Assembly (NCBI GenBank): GCA_016200225.1
Contig: JACQFD010000034.1
Location: 1 to 47,667, forward strand
Length of the DNA stretch: 47,667 nt
From: Planctomycetota bacterium
GTDB taxonomy: Bacteria > Planctomycetota > UBA1135 > JACQFD01
Reading direction: 5' to 3'
The notes under the pieces were generated by a model that saw nothing but the letters and a program-made list of their open reading frames with translations, had not been told where the DNA came from and ran no database searches. Positions 1 through 8,043 of this stretch are shown here, one piece after another (position 1 is the stretch's first letter; each line of letters starts with the position of its first letter). The position numbers and the translations under genes are program-made.

Positions 1-573
1 GGCGTTGATTTGAATCGCCTTGTCGAGCGTCGACTCCGAACGGAAAATATTAAAATAAGCGTTGTCGATTTCGGACGACGTCTCCCAGTGGACCTTGACG
101 GGTCCGCCGATGCCGCCGGCCTTCGCGCTGAAATCCGTGACTTCCGCGGAGAGGCCGTTTTCGACGGTAATCTTAATATCACATTTCGGCGTGTTGGCGC
201 CGCCCGGCATGTTCGGATCGAACGAAAAGAAAATCGCAAGATACGTCTGGCCCACGTCGGCGGGTCCTGGCGTGAAACAGAATTGTGTCGTAACAAATCC
301 GTTGCCGCCCACGACCGTCGGCGGATTGGTGGTCGCCGTGAAAGGAACGTCGTTCCAGTTCAATACAATAAAGTCGTTTTCCGCGTCTTGAACCGCGACG
401 TCGAAGCACAGCGTCTGGCCCGGGGTCACCAGGAACTCCTGGTTGCAGGGCGACGGCGCGACGAAAAACGGCGGGTTGTTGCCCCCCGGCGTCACGGCGA
501 ACAGCGAATTGGATACTAACGATGCGGAAGCGAGCGCTGCCGCACCGACGAATGCGAGGGTGGTGAGCTTCAT
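1..573 (-). CDS. Secreted protein, N-terminal part (cut by window edge)
   Basis: The frame is open from an ATG at 573 to the window edge, giving 191 codons with no stop. It begins MKLTTLAFVGAAALASASL, a typical Sec signal peptide. The mature part starts with an acidic, Ca-free looking beta-rich region (NNPPFFVAPSP, then LVTPGQTLCFDVAVQDAEND), which resembles the Ig/cadherin-like 'PFF' repeats of surface proteins. Near the cut is VHWETSSEIDNAYFNIFRS. This matches the 'W-x-T-x-SEIDN-x-x-F-x-I-x-RS' element of fibronectin-III-like modules that often close large secreted bacterial proteins. Paired Cys residues suggest disulfides. It follows the C25 peptidase gene on the same strand by about 130 nt and could be cotranscribed. 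The function is unknown. That it is exported is well supported. Confidence 0.8.
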   Translation of the reverse strand, partial: MKLTTLAFVGAAALASASLVSNSLFAVTPGGNNPPFFVAPSPCNQEFLVTPGQTLCFDVAVQDAENDFIVLNWNDVPFTATTNPPTVVGGNGFVTTQFCFTPGPADVGQTYLAIFFSFDPNMPGGANTPKCDIKITVENGLSAEVTDFSAKAGGIGGPVKVHWETSSEIDNAYFNIFRSESTLDKAIQINA

Positions 574-702
574 GGGAGTAATCTGAATAAAGTCGCGCAT
601 CGGCGCGACTTTACAGTAATTAATGGTGATGTGGACAGTGGTGAGGGAGGGAGAAACACTAACGAACGCGCGCGGAACGCGGCGATCGCTATTCGATGTA
701 TT

Positions 703-3558
703 CTACGGCAGAACACCTCCTGTGGGATCGCCAATCAGTAGTGAAAGCCATAAATTATCTTCAGTGACGCCGGCGATCAGATAGGCGTCGACTTTCGCTC
801 CGGTCGTGACGTCGCCCTGCAATTGACCGGCGAAAAGCCGATCGTAAGCATAGCTCGCGATCGGCGTCAATTGTGTCAAGAAGCCGAGTCCCGCGGATGC
901 GTAGCAACCGATCGCGCCGTTCGGCGAAAATAATAACGCTTCCGCCATCGAGTGTTGCGCGGTTGGCGTCGCGATGTAGCCATTTGTACAATTAAGCGTC
1001 GTCACGAACGACGTTTTTGTACCATTCGTCAAGACCGCGGCGTCGGCCGTATTTAAATAATTTCCCCAGTTGAACGCCGAGCCGTGGCCCAGATAGGTTA
1101 CAAGCGCCTCGCCCGCGTTGACTTCCGCGACCGTCGCCGTGTGCATGAGCCCCGACGAAGCATAATTATCGGCGTACACTTTATGAATCGAGTATCCCGG
1201 CGGCACGTGCGTCGTTCCGAGCGTGTCGAGCGTCGATGTAAATTCTATTCCGTGGTCCGCGAAATGGCTGACGGTGGTTTTCCACGCGCCCGCGGGCGGC
1301 GATTGTTCATGATTTAGAATCTTATTGACCGCAATGGTAACTTCCGACGCGTTGGCGGCGGGAATGCGTCCGACGACCAATTCCGGCAGCGCGTCGTTGC
1401 CGACGAGACATGCATAATCGTGATCTGTTGGAATTTCGCCGTCGGCGATCACCTGATGCACGGGCACCGGGATTTGCGTCTGAATGCCGACCCCGAAAAA
1501 GTTAAATGGATCGATCGACGCGTCGCCGACCAACAATAAATATCTCGGAGCCGGCGCCGTCCATCCGAGGTAGGCGTGCGTCAGGAATGTTTTGATACTT
1601 TGCGGTACGGCGATTCCCGCGCCGAATTGATCGTATATCACGTCGGGAGAAGTTACAAATACGCGCAACCCCTGCGAAATCCGGCGCTGGACGAGCGGCG
1701 CGAGCGCAGAATTGTAACTTGTCGGCGCGATCACGATCAGATCGGCGCCCGCCGCCGGCTCGGCCATCCGCGGCGCGGGATTGTGAATCGAAACGGGCGT
1801 CCTGAACGCGGTCTGCGTTGCTACATAAAAAGCCGCGCTGTCGCCCGCCGTCCCGGTACCCGTGACCGAAAACTGATCCGTAAACGGTCCCGTGCCCGCG
1901 ATCGAACCGTTGATCAATTTCATCACATGGCCCGTATCCGTAACATCCAGAATATACGGTTTGTTATTCTGAAGTTTCCGGATTGTAAAATTAACGTTCG
2001 CGTTCGTCGCGTATTTAAAATAAAGTTCGTCGCCGACGACGTTGAACTGGCGGTCGTATTCGATTTCCAACCAATCTGTATAAATGCCGTCGACGATGGA
2101 TCCCGTGTCGGCCGCCTGCTCGACGCCGATCGTGTTGGTTCCGCCGATGAGCAGCGAGGGATTGACCGTCGATTCGTGCAGCATGGAAGTAATGCCGTTC
2201 CAAGTCACATCCGAGATCAGTGTATTATTAATTCGTACTTTTGTATGATGATCCGGATTCTGCACCGTGTCGGTATAGCCGTAAAGCTGCGCGCGCACCT
2301 TGACCGAACCGGAGCCTGGGATCGACGGATCGTTAATACCGGCGGGATAACTATTATTCGAGGGCGCGATCGTTTTATTCCAAAACCAGTGATCCTTGCC
2401 CTCGCCGTTCGGCATGAATTGCCAATAATAAAGACTCTGTTCGTAATGTCCCGTTTCGCGGAAATACGGCGCCGACGGATAACCCTTCGGAGCGGCGTCG
2501 ATTTCCGTGAACCGCGCCGCGTTTCCGTAAACGACGTCCGCGTCGTTCGCGAGCTGCGTCAGAAAATAAGCATTATTATGCGTATACGGCCCCGTCATCG
2601 GTATGCCATAAAACAACACGCGGTCGGCCGCGTCGAAAACTCCGTCGGCCTCGCCCTCGACGGCGATCGGAATCAGCCGTCCGTCATTATAAACAACGAG
2701 CCGTTTTGGTAATATTGACGAAAGCGCGATTCCGGCCGCCGCGAGATCGCTTTGCTTAATTGCATATATTCCGCGCTGGTTGACTTCGATCTTCAACTGC
2801 CAGATCACCTGCGGAAACGCCGCGGGACCAGTTGTTGTATTTATGACAAGTCCCGTGTGCGCGTACGGCGCGTGCGACGGAGGAGGAGGCGGCGGCGGCG
2901 GTTGGTGCGGACCCGGATTGTGGGACGGCTGCGACGCCGCGGTCTTCGGGCGGTGGATCTGCGACGTGAGATGGATTGTTAGCGAATCCGCGGTGCGCGC
3001 GATCCGGTGCGCGGCGTCGACGCGCGCGCATGCTACCAAAACACACGCGACGTGCCGGCCGCCGTAATCGCCGATATATTCAATCTTCGCCCACGACTCC
3101 GGAAATTCGCCCGCAATCGGCGCCGCGTCGATTGCTATCATTTCATTCGGATCGCCCGCCCCCGGAGGCCGAACGCTTTCGGCGCGCACGAATTTCGGCG
3201 AAACGTCCGCATGCAACATTAAAATTGTAGTTTCTCCGGCGGCGTCGACGCGATCGAGCGATACCTCCGCGTCGCGCGGGACGTCCACAAGCACGCGCTT
3301 CGTCGGCACGGGCGGTCGCCCCGGTTCCATGGACGGCGCCACGCCTTCGGCGGACGCAATATACAAATCGCGATCCGCGACGCGGACGTTTGTTATATTA
3401 ATTTTCGGAAGCGGAACCGTTAAAACAGTTTCTGTAGAATCGCCCGACTGCGGATCGCCGCCGGCGCGAGCGGCCGAAAATAACAAAAGCGCGCAGACCG
3501 GCCCGGGGAGTAAATTTACGAAACCGCGCCGCAATTGCGGTACTTTTGGATTTGGCAT
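703..3558 (-). CDS. Gingipain-type peptidase C25 family protein, secreted
   Basis: The product is 951 aa. The N-terminus has a basic stretch followed by a hydrophobic core (LLPGPVCALLLFSAARAGG), so a signal peptide is likely. Residues 40-200 resemble a gingipain propeptide-like region. A proline run (about residues 215-230) links it to a beta-rich part. The catalytic C25 domain occupies about residues 600-945. It shows the two catalytic elements in the right order: His825 in YLGHGS and Cys857 in TLNCTNGY, 32 residues apart, as in gingipains. The closing GDPT motif of the family is present. It ends right after this motif, so there is no recognisable C-terminal sorting domain of the type IX kind. 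It probably is an extracellular cysteine endopeptidase. Its substrate cannot be told. No clear ribosome-binding site precedes the ATG, so the start is moderately certain. Confidence 0.85.
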   Translation of the reverse strand: MPNPKVPQLRRGFVNLLPGPVCALLLFSAARAGGDPQSGDSTETVLTVPLPKINITNVRVADRDLYIASAEGVAPSMEPGRPPVPTKRVLVDVPRDAEVSLDRVDAAGETTILMLHADVSPKFVRAESVRPPGAGDPNEMIAIDAAPIAGEFPESWAKIEYIGDYGGRHVACVLVACARVDAAHRIARTADSLTIHLTSQIHRPKTAASQPSHNPGPHQPPPPPPPPSHAPYAHTGLVINTTTGPAAFPQVIWQLKIEVNQRGIYAIKQSDLAAAGIALSSILPKRLVVYNDGRLIPIAVEGEADGVFDAADRVLFYGIPMTGPYTHNNAYFLTQLANDADVVYGNAARFTEIDAAPKGYPSAPYFRETGHYEQSLYYWQFMPNGEGKDHWFWNKTIAPSNNSYPAGINDPSIPGSGSVKVRAQLYGYTDTVQNPDHHTKVRINNTLISDVTWNGITSMLHESTVNPSLLIGGTNTIGVEQAADTGSIVDGIYTDWLEIEYDRQFNVVGDELYFKYATNANVNFTIRKLQNNKPYILDVTDTGHVMKLINGSIAGTGPFTDQFSVTGTGTAGDSAAFYVATQTAFRTPVSIHNPAPRMAEPAAGADLIVIAPTSYNSALAPLVQRRISQGLRVFVTSPDVIYDQFGAGIAVPQSIKTFLTHAYLGWTAPAPRYLLLVGDASIDPFNFFGVGIQTQIPVPVHQVIADGEIPTDHDYACLVGNDALPELVVGRIPAANASEVTIAVNKILNHEQSPPAGAWKTTVSHFADHGIEFTSTLDTLGTTHVPPGYSIHKVYADNYASSGLMHTATVAEVNAGEALVTYLGHGSAFNWGNYLNTADAAVLTNGTKTSFVTTLNCTNGYIATPTAQHSMAEALLFSPNGAIGCYASAGLGFLTQLTPIASYAYDRLFAGQLQGDVTTGAKVDAYLIAGVTEDNLWLSLLIGDPTGGVLP

Positions 3559-3612
3559 GGGGTGTTATGAATTCCGCGACGCGTTTAAGTAACGCTCAAT
3601 CGCGGATTCCCG

Positions 3613-6600
3613 TCAACTGCGAGGATCCGGCGATTCACCTTGGCGCGGGATATGGCCGCGCACTGAAATCACCTGTTCCGGCAGCGCCAACGCAACGCCT
3701 GCCTTTGCAGTCGCTTCGAGGATCGCGATGCGGAGTTGCGATTCGATATCGGAGCGCGCCTGCACGTCCGCCCAAAATCGCAATTCGAAGTTCAACGCGC
3801 TCGCGCCGTACTCGACGAGCACGGCCTGCGGCGACGGCGAAGGGGAAACGCCCGCCATCGCGCCCGCGGTATCGAGCAGAAGTTTCCGAATTTTGTCGAC
3901 CGGCGTGCCGAACGCGACGGCGATCCGGACGGCGCCGCGAACGCGCGGATCGCGTCCCGTATGATTTATAAGTCTGCGCCCGACGATCTCGCGGTTGGGA
4001 ATGATAATTTCATAATTCTCGCCCGTGAGCAGCCGCGTGCTCGTAATCGTAATATCGACGATCGTCCCCACGCGGCCGTCGGACTCGATTTCGTCGCCGA
4101 CTTTCACGGGGCGGTTGAACAATAATAATAAACCGCAGATAAAATTCGCGGCAGTCTCCTGCATTCCAAGTCCGACGCCGAATCCCGCGGCGCCGAGGAC
4201 GATCGCGAAATCCTGCAATTGAAACCCGAGGACGGAAAGCGATATTAAGAATCCGAGCACGATGACGAGATAGGACGCCGTGACGGCGATCGCGTAGCGC
4301 GTGCCGACGTCGACGCCGCCTCTGGTAAATGCAAACAAATCGATTCCGCGGCGCGTCCATCGCGCGAGCACGACGGTGGCGGCGATCGCGAGCACAAAAT
4401 ATAACAAATCCGATACGTTAAATCTGCGCCCGCCGACGAGGCCGACGTCGACGGCGCGAAGTTCCGTCGCGCCGATTCGTAATATCGCTACAAATGCAAT
4501 ATAAGCGGCCGCTGCGCATGCGACCGTCGCGACTGTGCGGACGACGCGGTCAAGAAACGCGCGCCGTTCGATCGCGACGGCGGCGCCGAGCGCGCCGAAC
4601 GAAAGGCGTTTTAGTACAATCTCCGACCACAAATCGACGACGGCGCCGCGCGCGAGCGCGGCGAGAATAAGTATCGTCGCTCCCCCGGTCGCGACGTTGC
4701 CGAGGTGGACCGCGAGGAATTCGTAACCGGCGAGGCGAATACCGAATAGCGCGATTGCAAATAATAAAAACGGCGTCCGCAATTTTAATAAAACTTCGCG
4801 CGCGACTTGCATCGAATGGTGCCGCGGGCGCGGCAACAGATCCTCGAGCACGGAATTTTTTAATAATAATAAAATCAGGGCGAACGTCACGAGGCCCTGT
4901 TTGACGTGCGCTAACAAAAACATGAATCCCGGGTTGTGTTCGGTATAACCGATCGCGTCGAGAATTTGCCGCGGCACGTCGACGGCAAAAACCGACATCG
5001 ACGCGAGAACCGCGACGCGGAAAACGTAGCGCGCGGTCGCGTCCGAGACCGGGACGAGGCGAAATCGCGCGTCGTCGGGCCGCAGGAGCGCCGACGCGAG
5101 CGCGAGCGCCAATCTAACAAATAAAACGACGAGCGCGCTCGCCGTGACTGCGCGCGCGAGCACCGGAGGCGCGCCGACGAATTGCGCGAGAACGATTGCG
5201 GCGATGACTAAGAATCCGGTGACGGCCATCCGGCGTGCGAGGCCGATCGCGAGGCGTTTCGCGCGGTCGAAAATGGACAATCGATCCGAAACGGGGAGTT
5301 TTTTTGAAATATTGATCGCGAGCCGCCGCACGATCAGTAATAATAACAAAGCGCCCGCGAGCATTCCCGAGCCCTGGAGAATCTCCTGCAGATTGTCGCG
5401 ATTGGTAAGATAATCGCGCTCCTGTTCGGCGAGTTGCTGGAAGTGTCTCGGCGACGATTTGATAAAATTCAGAAGATCCGACGCCGCCGCGCGAATGCTA
5501 TCGAACGAAAATTGCGACGGAACGCGCACAAAGAGTCCGCGCGCGCGGACGACCTGTTCCTCCTCGGCGAGCGTGTCGAGCAAACGCTGAATCACCATGA
5601 GCCGGGCGTTCGCGCGGTCGTCGAGATGGCTTGCGGCGCGCGCGCGCGACTGGATCGCGTCCTGCGCCGCCGTCGCGGATTTTTGATAATTTAATAAAAT
5701 TGTATCCTTTTCGACGGCGGTCCTGGCGTTCGCGCGAATCTCACGATCGAGTTCCTCGGCGGCGCGCGCCGTGTCGTCGGCCAGACCCGAATCTAACTTT
5801 TTCGCGTCGCGGCGCGCGCGCGCCGCCGCGAGCCGCGCGCGGGCCGCGAGCCCGCGCAAGAGCGCCGTTCCATCCTTTAGATCCTGAATTTCCTTCGAAC
5901 CTAACAATTCCTGAATTTCGCGATAATTGTCGCCCGACTCGACGTCCGCGTTTTCGGCGGCCTCCGAATCCATATGTTCTTTTAACGATTGGAGCCGCGC
6001 GCGTTCATCGGCGAGCAATCCGGCGAGCGCGCGGTCGATGCCGAGATTCGCCGCGGCGAGCCGATCGCCGGCCTCCGCGCGCCGCATCGACGCCGCGACA
6101 AGATTCCATTCATTCACTTTCTCCTCCCATCCGCTCACGCCGCGGGCGGCGGCAGCCTCGCAACGCGCGGTCTCGGCGTTTTCGCCGTCGCGCGCGCGCG
6201 CGAGTTCGGCCTCGAGCTGGCCGCGAAACTCCGCCCCCGCGCGATCAACCTGTTCGCCTAATAGTTCAATTTCTTTTTTCTTTACATCACGTTCCGCGCG
6301 CAAAACATTTATAAAAGTCTGCGCGTTGCTTTCTTGCATTTCATAAAAAGCCAGCAATTCGCGATGGAGCGCGACGCGCAGTTCGATGCGCGAGTTTTCG
6401 ATCCCCTCGGCCTTCGGCCCGAGACCCGAACTGCCGGTCGCAAGCGCGCGGCGCGCGCGATCGACCACGACCGCGTCCGCGCGAACGTGCTCGCGCTCCG
6501 CGTATGCGCCGCCCGACGCGAGGCGTTGTGCGGCATTTAATTGTAGTTCGATGTCGTAGAGCGCGGCGCGCCTCGCTTCGAGCGACGCGCGAAGTTCGCC

Positions 6601-6954
6601 AAGCAACATTTCCGTGATCGGCGCCGCCGGTTTCTCCGCTTTCCTCGACGCGGCGAGTTCCGCCTGCGCGGCCGCGAGGCGCGCCGGAAGTCCCGCGAGA
6701 TCGCGAGCGTAGTCGTCGCGCTGTTTTAGTAGTTTTTCAAAATCGCCGTAAACTTCCGCGAGACCGCGCGTCGCGCGCGCCTCGTCGAGCGCGCCCAACC
6801 CGCGACGCACGGATTCTTTTTCGGTCGCGGTCGCCGAATCCTCGGCGCGCTTGCGCGCGGCCGCCGCCTCCTCGACCGTTTTTGGAATATTCTCCTGCGG
6901 CGGCGCCGCGTGCGCGAGGAGCGCGAGAACGCATGCAAAGCTATAAGCGGCCAT
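3613..6954 (-). CDS. Large MscS-family mechanosensitive channel (MscK/MscM-like)
   Basis: The product is 1113 aa from the ATG at 6954, which begins MAAYSFACVLALLAHAAPPQ, a signal peptide. An upstream GTG/ATG extension to 7113 would be Arg-rich and overlap mqnD, so it was rejected. Residues about 25-540 are Ala/Glu/Arg-rich, predicted periplasmic coiled coil, as in MscK and YjeP-type channels. Several membrane helices follow. The C-terminal quarter is the MscS core: the pore helix segment LGAAGFGVGLGMQETAANF with Gly/Ala packing, then FNRPVKVGDEIE and GTIVDITITSTRLLT of the beta domain, then IIPNREIV. It should open on membrane tension and release solutes during hypo-osmotic shock. The size (about 1100 aa) is usual for the large subfamily. 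It is divergent from mqnD across 104 nt, so the two may share a control region. Confidence 0.92.
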   Translation of the reverse strand: MAAYSFACVLALLAHAAPPQENIPKTVEEAAAARKRAEDSATATEKESVRRGLGALDEARATRGLAEVYGDFEKLLKQRDDYARDLAGLPARLAAAQAELAASRKAEKPAAPITEMLLGELRASLEARRAALYDIELQLNAAQRLASGGAYAEREHVRADAVVVDRARRALATGSSGLGPKAEGIENSRIELRVALHRELLAFYEMQESNAQTFINVLRAERDVKKKEIELLGEQVDRAGAEFRGQLEAELARARDGENAETARCEAAAARGVSGWEEKVNEWNLVAASMRRAEAGDRLAAANLGIDRALAGLLADERARLQSLKEHMDSEAAENADVESGDNYREIQELLGSKEIQDLKDGTALLRGLAARARLAAARARRDAKKLDSGLADDTARAAEELDREIRANARTAVEKDTILLNYQKSATAAQDAIQSRARAASHLDDRANARLMVIQRLLDTLAEEEQVVRARGLFVRVPSQFSFDSIRAAASDLLNFIKSSPRHFQQLAEQERDYLTNRDNLQEILQGSGMLAGALLLLLIVRRLAINISKKLPVSDRLSIFDRAKRLAIGLARRMAVTGFLVIAAIVLAQFVGAPPVLARAVTASALVVLFVRLALALASALLRPDDARFRLVPVSDATARYVFRVAVLASMSVFAVDVPRQILDAIGYTEHNPGFMFLLAHVKQGLVTFALILLLLKNSVLEDLLPRPRHHSMQVAREVLLKLRTPFLLFAIALFGIRLAGYEFLAVHLGNVATGGATILILAALARGAVVDLWSEIVLKRLSFGALGAAVAIERRAFLDRVVRTVATVACAAAAYIAFVAILRIGATELRAVDVGLVGGRRFNVSDLLYFVLAIAATVVLARWTRRGIDLFAFTRGGVDVGTRYAIAVTASYLVIVLGFLISLSVLGFQLQDFAIVLGAAGFGVGLGMQETAANFICGLLLLFNRPVKVGDEIESDGRVGTIVDITITSTRLLTGENYEIIIPNREIVGRRLINHTGRDPRVRGAVRIAVAFGTPVDKIRKLLLDTAGAMAGVSPSPSPQAVLVEYGASALNFELRFWADVQARSDIESQLRIAILEATAKAGVALALPEQVISVRGHIPRQGESPDPRS

Positions 6955-7058
6955 CGTTGCCGCCGATTCTCGCGCGCGGATACAACATTTCGAAGCGCGA
7001 TTTTCCGGGCAATGTTTCCACGGGCGGCGCGGGCGTTCTATTCTCCCCGGACCACAAC

Positions 7059-7904
7059 ATGCCCGACACGCGCCTCCTGACCCTCGGCCACAGCCCCGAT
7101 CCCGACGACGCATTTATGCATTACGCGCTGGCCGCGGATCGCATCGATACGGCGGAATTTCGATTCCAACATATCCTCGAGGACATCGAAACCCTCAATA
7201 AAAAGGCGCTGCGCGGCGAATATGATATATCGGCCGTGTCGATCCATGCGTTCGCGTATTGTATGGAACACTATCTATTACTTCCGCACGGCGCGAGCAT
7301 GGGCGATCGTTATGGTCCAAAAATCGTTTCGAAAGGTAATTTTAAGATTCGCGATCTGAAGAAAGCGCGCATCGCGGTGCCCGGAACGATGACGACGGCC
7401 TATCTCGTCGCGCGCCTCGCGCTCGGAGATTTTCATTTCGAGACGGCGCCGTTCGACGCGATTCCCGATCTCGTGGCCGGGGGAAAATTCGACGCCGGAA
7501 TATTAATACACGAAGGACAATTAACCTATCAACGCCTCGGTTTACAACAAATCCTCGACCTCGGCGAATGGTTCGCGGGCGTGACCGGCGGACTTCCCCT
7601 TCCGCTCGGCGGAAACGCAATTAAACGATCGCTCGGCAAAGATACCGCCCGCGTCTCCGGATATTTGAAGAAATCGATCGCGTACGGACTCGAACACCGC
7701 GAGGAGGCCCTCGCGCATTCGCTAAAATTCGGCCGCGGCCTCGATGCCGCGCTCAACGACCAGTTCGTCGGAATGTATGTTAACAATTTCACCCTCGACT
7801 ACGGCGACCGCGGCCGCGCCGGCGTGAAGGAATTGTTAAAACGCGCCCACGAGGCGGGACTGGTGCCGGATCCCGTGGATATTGTATTCGCGGGGGTGGA
7901 ATAA
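7059..7904 (+). CDS. mqnD: 1,4-dihydroxy-6-naphthoate synthase
   Basis: The product is 281 aa and starts at the ATG of MPDTRLLTLGHSPDPDDAFM. The block GHSPDPDDAFM (residues 10-20) is diagnostic of MqnD. ILIHEGQLTYQ holds the conserved His151, the residue proposed to act as catalytic base. The protein has the periplasmic-binding-protein-like two-lobed fold of the MqnA/MqnD family. It converts cyclic de-hypoxanthine futalosine to 1,4-dihydroxy-6-naphthoate, the late soluble step of the futalosine route to menaquinone. The organism therefore probably makes menaquinone by this route and not by the Men pathway. No other mqn gene is in the window. A longer in-frame start at 6882 was rejected because it would overlap the divergent channel gene and adds no conserved sequence. 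Confidence 0.95.
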   Translation: MPDTRLLTLGHSPDPDDAFMHYALAADRIDTAEFRFQHILEDIETLNKKALRGEYDISAVSIHAFAYCMEHYLLLPHGASMGDRYGPKIVSKGNFKIRDLKKARIAVPGTMTTAYLVARLALGDFHFETAPFDAIPDLVAGGKFDAGILIHEGQLTYQRLGLQQILDLGEWFAGVTGGLPLPLGGNAIKRSLGKDTARVSGYLKKSIAYGLEHREEALAHSLKFGRGLDAALNDQFVGMYVNNFTLDYGDRGRAGVKELLKRAHEAGLVPDPVDIVFAGVE

Positions 7905-8043
7905 TATTATAATTTAGCGCGCGCCGGGCGATTGCGCGGGACGCGGGGATTTGTAACTTGACCGCCGGCGAGAGTCGCGCGTATCCTTGGAAACCGTAGA
8001 AGACATTTTCTTCAGTCCTGCATGTCTCCTATCGAGAAATTCG

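Noticed and set aside
1576..2712. 378-codon open frame on the plus strand
   Set aside because: It lies opposite the C25 peptidase gene, is Arg-rich with no family motif, and is explained as a shadow of the GC-rich gene.
5631..6314. 227-codon plus-strand frame rich in Arg and Pro
   Set aside because: It is antisense to the coiled-coil part of the MscS-type channel; its composition is typical of shadow frames.
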